Assembly (NCBI RefSeq): GCF_013297935.1
Contig: NZ_JAAFIX010000014.1
Location: forward strand, 1-61,224
DNA: 61,224 nucleotides
Direction: 5' to 3'
Origin: Rhodoferax sp.
GTDB taxonomy: Bacteria; Pseudomonadota; Gammaproteobacteria; Burkholderiales; Burkholderiaceae_C
Of the stretch, positions 9,386-17,647 are shown in pieces; the first letter of the stretch is position 1, and each line of letters starts with the position of its first letter. Under the pieces are notes generated by a model, which had not been told where the DNA came from, did not search any database, and worked only from the letters and a program-made list of their open reading frames with translations. Position numbers and translations under genes: made by a program.

Positions 9386-10315
9386 TCAAGACAAGAGGGA
9401 GAAGCGGGTTTCGAGCACTGGCGGGTTCAGCGGTGCGGCCGGGGGCACAAGCGGCGCGGGATAGGACGGCACGGCCGTGGTGGTTCCCAGGATGTCCCGG
9501 GCCCGGAGGTTCAAGCTCCGCACCGGCTCTGGCGAAGGGCTTCCCAAGAAAAACCCTTGGGCTATGTCGACCCCGAGGCTCGCCATGGTGCGCAGCTCCG
9601 CTTCGGTTTCCACCGACTTGGCAACGAGCAGTGCGTTGTGGTTGCGGGTGAGCCGCACCAGGCTGCGAACCACACGGGTGTTTTCAGCGTCCACCGCAAT
9701 GTTGTGGGTCCAGCGGGGCGCCATCTTGACGACATTGGGTAGGACTTTGCCCCAGACTTTCATGCTATTTTCCGAGGCCTTGAAGTTGTCCAGCGCAATG
9801 CTCACACCCGCTTCGCGGAGTGGTGCCAAGGCATTCAACAACACGTCGATCTTGGGAATGCGGGTGTAACCCGCCAGATCCAAGCCCACACGGCGCGGCG
9901 ACACCTTGTGTTTGTGCATCAGGTGCAGCAACATGCCGGCCGCATCAGACTCCTGCAACTGCACGAGCGACTGCGCACTGAAGTTCACGAACAGCTGGCC
10001 CTTGCCCCCGTGGGTGGACCAATGGGTCAGGGCCAGTTCCAGGCAAGACAGCTCAAAGTTTTTCAGGCAGCGCTCGCGGGTCGCGGCTTCGAGCAAGGCC
10101 TCTACGCTCGCATCCGTCAGCCTGCGTGGTGCGCGCACCAAGGCCTCCTGGCCCAGAAGCACGCCGCTGCGCAAATCCACCATGGGCTGGAACATCGGCT
10201 CCAAAGCCCGCTCCGCTAGCAAGTCCATCACCCGCAAGGGGGCCTGTCGCGCCTCAGAGCGGCGCAGCCACTTGGGCAACCGGGACAACCATTCAGACAT
10301 ACCTATCCATTCCAA
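9386..10315 (-). CDS. EAL-domain protein with degenerate active site
   Basis: 309 residues: a short basic N-terminus, then a single EAL domain (about 30-285) with no GGDEF or sensor domain. The signature E57-A58-L59 and N111 are present. Other residues that bind metal or catalyse in active phosphodiesterases are replaced: the EVTE glutamate is D146, the DDFGTG pair is D176-N177 followed by FKAS, the aspartate after the KID lysine is A199, and the glutamate of VAEGVE is K233. Q253 of QGF is kept. It is therefore probably not a cyclic-di-GMP hydrolase and may act as a ligand or protein sensor. An ATG at 10300 is an alternative start. Confidence 0.85.
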   Translation of the reverse strand: MEWIGMSEWLSRLPKWLRRSEARQAPLRVMDLLAERALEPMFQPMVDLRSGVLLGQEALVRAPRRLTDASVEALLEAATRERCLKNFELSCLELALTHWSTHGGKGQLFVNFSAQSLVQLQESDAAGMLLHLMHKHKVSPRRVGLDLAGYTRIPKIDVLLNALAPLREAGVSIALDNFKASENSMKVWGKVLPNVVKMAPRWTHNIAVDAENTRVVRSLVRLTRNHNALLVAKSVETEAELRTMASLGVDIAQGFFLGSPSPEPVRSLNLRARDILGTTTAVPSYPAPLVPPAAPLNPPVLETRFSLLS

Positions 10316-10436
10316 AACTCTAACTTTCAGCCTGGCTATGGTCAGACCGAGGATTCATGTCTGGATTACACGGCCCACCGCTGAAACGGGCAAACCCAAC
10401 CGTCCACCGCTGAACATTTGCCCTGAAAATGCCCGC

Positions 10437-10664
10437 ATGAGCCGACTCTCACTCACCAGAACCAAGATTTACAACACCGTTGCGCGCCAACTGCATGGGC
10501 AAGTGCCCTGCTGGGTGTGTGGTCTGCATGTCGCCCCTGAAGACGCGACGCTGGAACACATCCGCCCCCAGAGCGAAGGGGGCAGCAGTCACTTGGAAAA
10601 TCTGGCCATCAGCCATGGCACCTGCAACCGGGGTCGCCACCTCCCGGCCACGCCGCTCGCCTAG
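10437..10664 (+). CDS. Small HNH-type nuclease-domain protein
   Basis: 75 residues from the ATG at 10437. A CWVC knuckle near residue 22 is followed by LEHIRPQSEGGSSHLENLAI and HGTCNRGRH, which fit the HNH pattern (first His in LEHI, Asn in HLEN, final CN-x-x-RH). Free-standing HNH proteins this short are usually annotated as HNH endonucleases with unknown targets. No intron, intein or restriction partner lies nearby. It is divergent from the EAL gene across a 121-base gap and followed by the PilZ gene. Confidence 0.7.
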   Translation: MSRLSLTRTKIYNTVARQLHGQVPCWVCGLHVAPEDATLEHIRPQSEGGSSHLENLAISHGTCNRGRHLPATPLA

Positions 10665-10787
10665 CCGCATAGTCACCTCCAAGGCCTGCCAACAGCGCTG
10701 ACAGATCCGCCCCGTCACACGACTGTCACGCCACTGCCATGTACCAAAGGCAGCATCGCGGCAACTAGATACTTCAGGAGGCACGCC

Positions 10788-11204
10788 ATGGCGAGATCAG
10801 AACAACGCGTACACACGCGCGCAACTTTTTTCCGTATCGGTTCGGGCAGTCAGGCCGCAACCTATTTCGCTTTTCGCGATGCGAACCAACCCCAAGCCCT
10901 TGCGGCACTGATTCTGGATGTCAGCGAAGGGGGCGTGCAGATCTTGTCACAGGCCGGCTCGCAATTGACCGGCAAGTCCTTCCAACTGGAGATGCACTTC
11001 GCCACCGACCAAGGTATTGAGACGCTGGACGGGGGTGAAATTCAGTGGGTCTGGTCGGAACCCGATGGCATCTACACCCGCAGCGGCTTTGTGGCGCGCG
11101 CAGAAGGCCACAGCCTCGCGACCTTTATTCAGGGCCTACCGGCTCAGAAAGAGCACATCATCCGCTGCGCCCTCTACCCCGTGGGCCACTTGGCAGTGGC
11201 CTAA
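10788..11204 (+). CDS. PilZ-domain protein
   Basis: A 138-residue cytoplasmic protein that should bind cyclic di-GMP. The two parts of the PilZ signature are present: RVHTR (RxxxR) at residues 7-11 and DVSEGG (DxSxxG) about 35 residues later, followed by beta-strand-rich sequence. A strong ribosome site, AGGAGG at 10776-10781, lies six bases before the ATG. It sits near a degenerate EAL gene and within 10 kb of a GGDEF-EAL gene, so it is a plausible effector of their signal. The output is unknown; there is no other domain. Confidence 0.82.
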   Translation: MARSEQRVHTRATFFRIGSGSQAATYFAFRDANQPQALAALILDVSEGGVQILSQAGSQLTGKSFQLEMHFATDQGIETLDGGEIQWVWSEPDGIYTRSGFVARAEGHSLATFIQGLPAQKEHIIRCALYPVGHLAVA

Positions 11205-11206
11205 GC

Positions 11207-11374
11207 CACCACGGCCCCGGCAAGCGCGCGGGCGAATTCATCCCCCTGCTGCAAACGCAGTTTGACGGTGGCCGGGTTCCCATTTACGCCGTGACGCCGC
11301 AAGAGCGGCACCGCTTGCCCAAGATCCGCGCCTGCATGGACTATCGGGCGGAGTGGAAATCACTGCACGACTGA
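11207..11374 (+). pseudogene. Fragment of a LysR-type regulator, C-terminal end only
   Basis: About 55 codons with no suitable start. The translation contains GEFIPLLQTQF, then RVPIYAVTPQERHRLPKIRACMDY, which resembles the last part of LysR effector domains (GELVPLL... PIYAVYP..RHLSPKVRAFIDFL). The matching DNA-binding domain is absent, because the PilZ gene occupies the sequence upstream. I read it as the remnant of a deleted LysR gene. A short unrelated ORF is the alternative. Confidence 0.4.
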
Positions 11375-11408
11375 GCATCAGCCAACGGCGCCGTTGAATA
11401 ATCGGGGT

Positions 11409-12002
11409 ATGAGCGAACCCGTTACCCTGATCCCACTCGACACCCAAACCGGCGAGCCGCTGTACCCGCCGCGCCCCAGCAAACCGGCCGGGCCCACCGC
11501 CAAATTCATGTTTTCGCACCCCGCGCATGTGATTGCGCTGGGCTTGGGCTCCGGCCTGTCGCGCATCGCACCAGGCACCTCGGGCACCTTGTGGGCCTGG
11601 GCGGCGTTTATTGCGCTCTCGCAGTGGCTGGGGGAGTTCGGCTGGGGGGTGCTGATTGCTGCCAGCATTCCGGTGGGCTGGTGGGCCAGCACGGTGACCG
11701 CACGCAACATGGGCGTGCTGGACCCGGGCAACATCGTCATCGACGAGGTGGTGGCCTTCTGGCTGGTGCTGTGGCTGGTCACACCCACCTCGCTGGTGGG
11801 GCAGGCACTGGCCTTCGGCCTGTTTCGCTACTTTGACGCGGCCAAGCCCGGCCCGGTGGGCTGGGCCGACCGGCTCTTTCACGACCTGCAAGCAGACACC
11901 GACCGCCACGCCTGGACCAAGGCAGGCTGGGGCATCATGCTCGACGATCTGGTAGCCGCCGGCTGCACCTTGCTGGTGATCGCCATCTGGAGGTTCGTGT
12001 GA
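11409..12002 (+). CDS. pgpA: Phosphatidylglycerophosphatase A
   Basis: Inner-membrane phosphatase that removes the terminal phosphate of phosphatidylglycerophosphate to give phosphatidylglycerol. 197 residues from the ATG at 11409. The family core is present: [15 protein letters not shown] near the N-terminus, VIDEVVAFW in the middle, and [16 protein letters not shown] followed by [18 protein letters not shown], whose acidic residues are the presumed catalytic and metal sites. Several hydrophobic helices span the membrane. The end overlaps the start of pncC by 4 bases. Confidence 0.93.
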   Translation: MSEPVTLIPLDTQTGEPLYPPRPSKPAGPTAKFMFSHPAHVIALGLGSGLSRIAPGTSGTLWAWAAFIALSQWLGEFGWGVLIAASIPVGWWASTVTARNMGVLDPGNIVIDEVVAFWLVLWLVTPTSLVGQALAFGLFRYFDAAKPGPVGWADRLFHDLQADTDRHAWTKAGWGIMLDDLVAAGCTLLVIAIWRFV

Positions 12003-12523
12003 GCTTCGCAACGGACAATTTGCTATCAAATGAGGAGCTGTCTGCGCATACTCTACCTGGGCTAGTGGCCGATTTGATGCTAAAACGCCCATGGATGCTC
12101 GCCACCGCCGAGAGCTGCACCGGCGGCATGATTGCCGCTGCCTGCACCGACCTCGCGGGGTCGAGCGCCTGGTTTGAACGCGGCTTGGTGACCTATTCCA
12201 ACGAAGCCAAGACCGAGCTTTTAGGAGTGCCGGCTGAGTTGATTGCCGCCCATGGCGCGGTGAGCGAGCCGGTGGCACGGGCTATGGCAAGCGGAGCTTT
12301 GCAGCACTCGCGGGCCCAAGTGGCCCTCTCGGTCACCGGCATTGCCGGCCCCGGCGGAGGTAGCCCGGACAAGCCGGTCGGCACCGTCTGGTTCGGCTGG
12401 GCCACGCCCCACGGCGTGTGGAGCGAAGTGCAGCATTTTGCAGGAGACCGCGCTGCCGTGCGCGCGGCCACGGTGCGGCACAGCCTTACACGGCTGGTAG
12501 CGCTACTCACACCTCAAACCTGA
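11999..12523 (+). CDS. pncC: CinA-family nicotinamide-nucleotide amidohydrolase
   Basis: Deamidates nicotinamide mononucleotide to nicotinate mononucleotide in NAD salvage (the CinA C-terminal domain acting alone). 174 residues with the family motifs [40 protein letters not shown] and [21 protein letters not shown]. It starts with GTG inside the end of pgpA. Residues about 8-27, before the conserved block, are encoded by a sense copy of the 57-base repeat, so the N-terminal extension ([20 protein letters not shown]) is probably repeat-derived. Confidence 0.94.
   Translation: MSFATDNLLSNEELSAHTLPGLVADLMLKRPWMLATAESCTGGMIAAACTDLAGSSAWFERGLVTYSNEAKTELLGVPAELIAAHGAVSEPVARAMASGALQHSRAQVALSVTGIAGPGGGSPDKPVGTVWFGWATPHGVWSEVQHFAGDRAAVRAATVRHSLTRLVALLTPQT
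12022..12078 (+). repeat. 57-base dispersed repeat, copy 3, in the 5' part of pncC (sense)
   Basis: Begins GCTATCAAA and ends the first segment with AGC at the fixed position 15-17, though the stem is partly decayed (GGAGC). It continues CTGCGCATACTC, TGGGCTAGTGGCC and GATTTGAT. It is read in frame G-CTA-TCA, which differs from the thiL copy. Confidence 0.82.
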
Positions 12524-12532
12524 GAGTCCGCG

Positions 12533-13384
12533 TCAGCGCTTGCCTTTGGGGGCCGGGCGCTCGGGCGCCGCAGCAATGGCATTCAGGCGGCAACCGGGCC
12601 AGTTGAGCTTTTCGGCATAGGCAGGCGTTCGCTTCAAGGCCCGCAAGCCCCGGTTGAAGGCCTGTAAGCGGGCGGCACTGGCCGGGAGCTTGTCGCTGAA
12701 CATCACATGGGTGGTGAAGTTCGGGGCGAACAAGCGTGGGTGGGCACGCAAATCCTGCACATCGCTGTCCGCAAAGTGGTGCTGCAACAAGTAACACGCC
12801 ACGTTACGCTCCATGGGCACGACATCCACACGCCCGCCCAGGAGCAGGCGCAGGTGGGCCAGGTCATCCGGGGCGCTCACGGTGGTCAGTGTGCCGGCCC
12901 GCAGCAGGCTCCAGAACTCCGGGGTGTAGGTGTAAGACTGCACGATGCCAACGCGCAGGCCCTTCAAGTCAGCAAGCACCTTCCAGTCGAAGGGGGTGTC
13001 TTTGAAGGCCGACTGCCGGTAGACCAGCACCCATTGCTCGGTGAGCACGTTGTCGCTGATCAAAAAGCCTTTGTCCCGCTCAGGGTTGCGCCCCCAGTAG
13101 GCGGTGGCGTCCCACAGCCCTGCACGGGACTCCTCTAGGGTGCGGGTCCAGGGCTTGAAGCTGTACTGGACCTCCAGCCCTTCATGGGCAAAGGCCCTGC
13201 GGACAATGTCGAGGGCTATCCCTTGGTCGGGGCGCTCCTGCGTCGAATACGGTGGCAACTCACCGGTCGCAAGGCGCAATACCTCGGCAATCGCTGGCAT
13301 CCAAGCACCGGCCAGCCACAGCAGCGCGGCCCCCGCCAGGCTGCGAAAAAGTGGCTGTTGAGAACTGTGGCGTCCCATCGTCAT
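12533..13384 (-). CDS. Periplasmic substrate-binding protein, ABC amino-acid type (SBP_bac_3 fold)
   Basis: 283 residues with a Sec signal peptide (about residues 1-33, hydrophobic core LAGAALLWLAGAWMPAIA), then a bilobal binding fold beginning LRLATGELPPYS. Features of the family are GIALDIVRRAFAHEG and LKGLRVGIVQSY. No permease or ATPase gene is adjacent, so it is an orphan binding protein whose ligand cannot be read from sequence. It converges on pncC with nine bases between stops and is divergent from the hydrolase gene. Confidence 0.82.
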   Translation of the reverse strand: MTMGRHSSQQPLFRSLAGAALLWLAGAWMPAIAEVLRLATGELPPYSTQERPDQGIALDIVRRAFAHEGLEVQYSFKPWTRTLEESRAGLWDATAYWGRNPERDKGFLISDNVLTEQWVLVYRQSAFKDTPFDWKVLADLKGLRVGIVQSYTYTPEFWSLLRAGTLTTVSAPDDLAHLRLLLGGRVDVVPMERNVACYLLQHHFADSDVQDLRAHPRLFAPNFTTHVMFSDKLPASAARLQAFNRGLRALKRTPAYAEKLNWPGCRLNAIAAAPERPAPKGKR

Positions 13385-13505
13385 CGTGCCTGTCTGTGTT
13401 GTCGGATCATCATAGTGCGGACTGTGGCTATTGGCTGCAATACGGGCCCACTTTTACAAATCACGTAGCCTCGGGACCCAGCATTGCACTACGAGGAACA
13501 CACCC

Positions 13506-14417
13506 ATGCCTTGGTTTGACGGTTTTGTGGAACGCGACTTCATGGTCAACGGCGTGCGCATCCATGCGCGGGTGCCCCGGGAGGCGCAAGGCGCGCGACC
13601 CGCACTACTTTTGCTCCACGGCTTTCCACAAACCCATGTGCTGTGGGCGCGGGTCGCCCAGCTACTGGCGCAAGATTTTTACCTCGTTATGCCAGACCTG
13701 CGGGGCTATGGCGACTCCGACAAACCGGCAGGTCTGCCCGACCACAGCAACTACAGCAAACGCACCTTGGCCGCAGACATGGTCGCGCTGATGGATGCGC
13801 TGGGGGTGCCGCGCTTCGGCGTGTGCGGGCATGACCGAGGCGGGCGCGTCGCCCACCGGCTGGCTCTGGACCACCCGCAGCGGGTGCAGGGGCTGTGCGT
13901 GATCGACATCGCGCCCACGCTGGACATGTACGCGGCGACCGACTTCGCCTACGCGAGTGCTTACTACCACTGGTTTCACCTGATTCAGCCCGCGCCCTTG
14001 CCCGAGACCATGATTCTCGGGGCGCCCTTGCCCTACCTGCACACCAAGTTGGGCGGCTGGGGCGGCAGCGGGACCGGCTTCATCGAGCCACAGGCCATGG
14101 CGGAGTACGAGCGGTGCTTTCAGCTGCCAGGCACCGTGCACAGCATGTGCGAGGACTACCGCGCAAGCGCAGGTATCGACCTGGAGCACGACCGCGCCAG
14201 CCGCGCCCTGCCCGACGCGGCCGGGCGCATTGCCTGCAACACGCTGGTGCTGTGGGGCGAGCGCGGGGTGGTGAACCGCTTGTTTGACCCCGTGGCCTTG
14301 TGGACGGCCCAGTGTGCCGCCACCGTGAGCGCTCAGGTTCTACCCGCGGGTCACTTCATACCCGAAGAGCTGCCGGACGTGACAGCCCGGCAGTTGAAGG
14401 AGTTTTTCCATGCATGA
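13506..14417 (+). CDS. Alpha/beta hydrolase, haloacetate dehalogenase-like
   Basis: 303 residues from the ATG at 13506. The hydrolase fold shows LLLHGFPQTHVLW (oxyanion region), MPDLRGYGDSDKP, the nucleophile elbow GHDRGGRVAHRLA with an Asp nucleophile, and a C-terminal AGHFIPEE with the catalytic His. The Asp nucleophile plus the YYHWFHLIQPAPLPE segment is typical of fluoroacetate/haloacetate dehalogenases rather than esterases. Substrate use is inferred only; an epoxide hydrolase is the main alternative. It overlaps the next gene by 8 bases. Confidence 0.8.
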   Translation: MPWFDGFVERDFMVNGVRIHARVPREAQGARPALLLLHGFPQTHVLWARVAQLLAQDFYLVMPDLRGYGDSDKPAGLPDHSNYSKRTLAADMVALMDALGVPRFGVCGHDRGGRVAHRLALDHPQRVQGLCVIDIAPTLDMYAATDFAYASAYYHWFHLIQPAPLPETMILGAPLPYLHTKLGGWGGSGTGFIEPQAMAEYERCFQLPGTVHSMCEDYRASAGIDLEHDRASRALPDAAGRIACNTLVLWGERGVVNRLFDPVALWTAQCAATVSAQVLPAGHFIPEELPDVTARQLKEFFHA

Positions 14418-15132
14418 AAGTGCCCCCCTTCAGAGTTTTCCCTCAGGCGGCATGGCGGTAGTGATCGGTGCCGGCGGGGGTATCGGTGCGGCCTTGGTGC
14501 AGGCACTGGAAGCCACTGGCGGCCTGGAGGCCGTGGTGGGCTTGAGCCGCCACACCAAGCCCGCGCTGGACCTGTTGGATGAGGACAGCATCTGCACCTG
14601 TGCGCAGCAGGTGCAAGCGCGGCAACTCCCCGTGCGCCTGGTGCTAGATGCCACCGGTTTTTTGCACAACGACATCTGGAGCCCCGAGAAAAGCTGGCAG
14701 CAACTGGACCCGGCCCACATGGCCCACAGCTTTGCGGTGAACGCCATCGGCCCCGCCTTGCTGATGAAGCATTTTTTGCCGTTGCTGCCCCGCGATGGCA
14801 AGAGTGTGTTTGCCACCTTGTCCGCCAAAGTGGGCAGCATTGGCGACAACCGGCTGGGCGGCTGGTACAGCTACCGCGCAGCCAAAGCGGCGCTCAACCA
14901 GCTGGTGCACACCGCCGCCATTGAGTTAAAGCGCCGGCACCCGCAGGCGATGTGCATCGCCATGCACCCGGGCACGGTGGACACTGGCTTGTCCACCCCG
15001 TTTGCCAAAACAGGCTTAGAGGTGCGGACTCCTGCAGCCGCCGCCGAGCGCCTGCTGGCAGTCATCAACGCGCTTCAAGCTGAGCACAGCGGCGGATTTA
15101 TCAATCACGACGGCACCGAGTTGCCGTGGTGA
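14410..15132 (+). CDS. Short-chain dehydrogenase/reductase
   Basis: 240-residue NAD(P)-binding Rossmann protein. The cofactor motif GAGGGIG is near residue 23, an NAIGPALLMKHFLP segment is in the middle, and the catalytic YSYRAAKAAL (Tyr-x-x-x-Lys) is near residue 155. The C-terminal IAMHPGTVDTGLSTPF is typical of the C-factor-like branch of the family. It begins within the end of the hydrolase gene, so the two are translated together. Substrate unknown. Confidence 0.88.
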   Translation: MHESAPLQSFPSGGMAVVIGAGGGIGAALVQALEATGGLEAVVGLSRHTKPALDLLDEDSICTCAQQVQARQLPVRLVLDATGFLHNDIWSPEKSWQQLDPAHMAHSFAVNAIGPALLMKHFLPLLPRDGKSVFATLSAKVGSIGDNRLGGWYSYRAAKAALNQLVHTAAIELKRRHPQAMCIAMHPGTVDTGLSTPFAKTGLEVRTPAAAAERLLAVINALQAEHSGGFINHDGTELPW

Positions 15133-15142
15133 ACGTGCGCAC

Positions 15143-15964
15143 TTAAGCGCCGTGGCACTTTTTGTATTTCTTGCCGCTGCCGCAATCGCACGGGTCGTTG
15201 CGACCGGGCTCGGCTTCCTTGCGCACGGTTTCCACACGCGGGCCGAAATTGCGCCACAGCTCGCGCAAGTCATACACCGCCCAGACAGCGTCTGAAAAGT
15301 CGTTAATGCGGCTCTGGCTCACGCTGGCCGGGCCGTTGTCGTCGAATACCGAAATGGTGGGTTCGTCGGTGTCGTCTTCGGTGAGGGCGACGATGGCTTG
15401 CAAGGAAGCATCGAGCCACTTTTCCGCTTCTTTGTCGCGGGGGGCAGCCCACTCTTCGGGCCAGGATTCCACCGCAAACATAAAGCCCAGCGCCCAGACT
15501 TGTCCAAAGGAGGGCAAGTCTTCGCCTTCCATTTTGGCGCGATCTTCCTCGGACAATGAGGCAATGGCACCACGGACATCCATCACCTCGGGGTGGTAGG
15601 CGTTTTCGTCATCCAGGCCATTGATCTCCACACCCAGTCCGCGCACTACGTCGTCCCAGCGGCGCATCCACAGCGCCATGAAGCGGGCAGCTTGCGCGGC
15701 GTCAGCAAACCCGCCGGCCTCGCCCGCTGAAGGAACCTCCATATCCAACAGGACAGGGAAGTATTCCTCTACCGCAATCGGGCGGCGGCACACCACCAGC
15801 GCGGCCATGAAGCCTTCGCAGAATTCCCACTGCGGGATTTCTTCTTGGCGGGTGCGCAGATCGTCCAGGATGGTGTCAATTTCATCAAATTCCTGGGGAC
15901 TCAGGGTGAGTTCGGCACCCGCATCGGGGCCGGTTGTAGATTCGTTGGGGGTATAGGTAGTCAT
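15143..15964 (-). CDS. UPF0149 (YecA-like) protein with C-terminal SEC-C zinc motif
   Basis: 273 residues from the ATG at 15964. The body is acidic and helical and matches UPF0149, with [15 protein letters not shown] and a WALGFMFAV segment. It ends in [19 protein letters not shown], the SEC-C metal-binding motif also found on SecA. The function is not established; a link to protein export or translation-associated binding is suggested only by the motif. It converges on the SDR gene with ten bases between stops. Confidence 0.85.
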   Translation of the reverse strand: MTTYTPNESTTGPDAGAELTLSPQEFDEIDTILDDLRTRQEEIPQWEFCEGFMAALVVCRRPIAVEEYFPVLLDMEVPSAGEAGGFADAAQAARFMALWMRRWDDVVRGLGVEINGLDDENAYHPEVMDVRGAIASLSEEDRAKMEGEDLPSFGQVWALGFMFAVESWPEEWAAPRDKEAEKWLDASLQAIVALTEDDTDEPTISVFDDNGPASVSQSRINDFSDAVWAVYDLRELWRNFGPRVETVRKEAEPGRNDPCDCGSGKKYKKCHGA

Positions 15965-16019
15965 AAGCTGTGCAAAGAGGGTGCAGGCTGGTATTGTCTC
16001 TCCGAAGGAGTCTCCTGCC

Positions 16020-17645
16020 ATGCTCAATACCTTGAATGCCGTTTTCCCCATCCGCTACACCGTCTTGGGGTTGAGCGCTTTTGCTCTGCTACTCAGTGTG
16101 TTCAGCCTGCTGGTTTTTGGTGTGGGCCTGGGCACCTTTCTGCTGGCAGCGGTACTGGTGGGGGTGGGGGTGTATGACCTGCGCCAGACCAAGCGCTCCA
16201 TTCTGCGCAACTACCCCATCATCGGGCACCTGCGATTCATGCTGGAGTTTGTCCGGCCGGAGATCCGCCAGTACTTTATTGAGAGCGATAACGAAGCCAC
16301 TCCGTTCTCCCGCTCGCAGCGTTCGCTGGTGTACCAGCGGGCCAAGGGAGACCCGGACAAGCGCCCTTTCGGCACGCAGCTCGATGTGCACGCAGATGGC
16401 TATGAGTGGGTCAACCACTCCGTGTCGCCCACCAAAATCGCGTCGCACGACTTCCGCATCACCATTGGCGAGCACACGGCCCACCCCTACTCCGCCAGCG
16501 TATTCAATATCTCGGCCATGAGTTTTGGCGCCCTGAGTGCCAACGCAATTCTGGCGCTCAACAAGGGCGCGCACCGCGGCAACTTTGCCCATGACACCGG
16601 AGAAGGCTCCATCTCCGCCCACCACCGGGTGCATGGCGGTGACCTGATCTGGGAGGTGGCATCGGGCTATTTCGGTTGCCGCAATGACGACGGCAGCTTT
16701 AACGCCGACAAGTTCGCAGTCAACGCCCAAGACCCGCAGGTCAAGATGATTGAGCTCAAGCTCAGCCAGGGTGCCAAGCCGGGCCATGGAGGCATGTTGC
16801 CCGGTCCCAAAGTCACCCCCGAGATTGCCGAAGCCCGTGGCGTGCCGGTGGGGGTGGACTGCATTTCCCCCGCCTCGCACAGCGCGTTTTCTACGCCGGT
16901 AGAAATGATGCAATTCATTGCCCGCTTGCGCGAGCTCTCGAGGGGCAAACCCACCGGCATGAAGCTGTGTATCGGCCATCCGTGGGAATGGTTTGCCATG
17001 GTGAAGGCCATGATGGAAACCGGCATCACCCCCGACTTTATTGTGGTGGACGGCGCAGAAGGTGGCACCGGAGCCGCCCCTCTCGAATTCACCGACCACG
17101 TGGGAGCCCCGGTGCAAGAGGGACTGCTGCTGGTACACAACACCCTGCGAGGCGCAGGCCTGCGGGATCGCGTGAAAATTGGTGTGGCCGGCAAAGTGGT
17201 GAGCGCCTTTGATGTGGCCCGCTATATGGCGCTGGGTGCCGACTGGTGCAACAGTGCCCGGGGCTTTATGTTTGCGCTGGGCTGCATCCAGGCGCAGCAC
17301 TGCCACACGGGCCACTGCCCCACTGGCGTGACCACTCAAGACCCGCTGCGACAGCAAAGCCTGGTCGTGCCTGACAAGGCGGAACGGGTCTACAACTTTC
17401 ACCAACAGACTTTGTTTGCGCTCAAAGAAATGGTGCAAGCCGTGGGGGTGTTCCACCCCAATGAAATCACGGCTCACCACATCGTCCGCCGCAGTGACAA
17501 CAAGGTCCGCTCGCTGGCGCAGTTCATACTGACCCAGCTGCCCAACGGGGCACTGCTAGGTGAATCGGTCGCGAGTTTGCCCTTGATCTACCGCCACACC
17601 TGGCCACGGGCGCAAGCGCACAGCTTTGCCCTGCGCCCCGAGTAA
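16020..17645 (+). CDS. FMN-binding glutamate synthase-family protein
   Basis: 541 residues from the ATG at 16020, preceded by AAGGAG at 16005-16010. Two hydrophobic helices occupy residues about 7-55. The rest is the GltB-like FMN barrel: [54 protein letters not shown], and a Cys cluster [17 protein letters not shown] that fits an iron-sulfur site. It lacks the glutaminase domain of true GltB and has no gltD beside it, so glutamate synthesis is unproven. The next gene follows after two bases. Confidence 0.9.
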   Translation: MLNTLNAVFPIRYTVLGLSAFALLLSVFSLLVFGVGLGTFLLAAVLVGVGVYDLRQTKRSILRNYPIIGHLRFMLEFVRPEIRQYFIESDNEATPFSRSQRSLVYQRAKGDPDKRPFGTQLDVHADGYEWVNHSVSPTKIASHDFRITIGEHTAHPYSASVFNISAMSFGALSANAILALNKGAHRGNFAHDTGEGSISAHHRVHGGDLIWEVASGYFGCRNDDGSFNADKFAVNAQDPQVKMIELKLSQGAKPGHGGMLPGPKVTPEIAEARGVPVGVDCISPASHSAFSTPVEMMQFIARLRELSRGKPTGMKLCIGHPWEWFAMVKAMMETGITPDFIVVDGAEGGTGAAPLEFTDHVGAPVQEGLLLVHNTLRGAGLRDRVKIGVAGKVVSAFDVARYMALGADWCNSARGFMFALGCIQAQHCHTGHCPTGVTTQDPLRQQSLVVPDKAERVYNFHQQTLFALKEMVQAVGVFHPNEITAHHIVRRSDNKVRSLAQFILTQLPNGALLGESVASLPLIYRHTWPRAQAHSFALRPE

Positions 17646-17647
17646 GC

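Noticed and set aside
10437..10664. HNH gene as part of a homing intron or phage module
   Set aside because: No split host gene, intron structure or phage genes are nearby.
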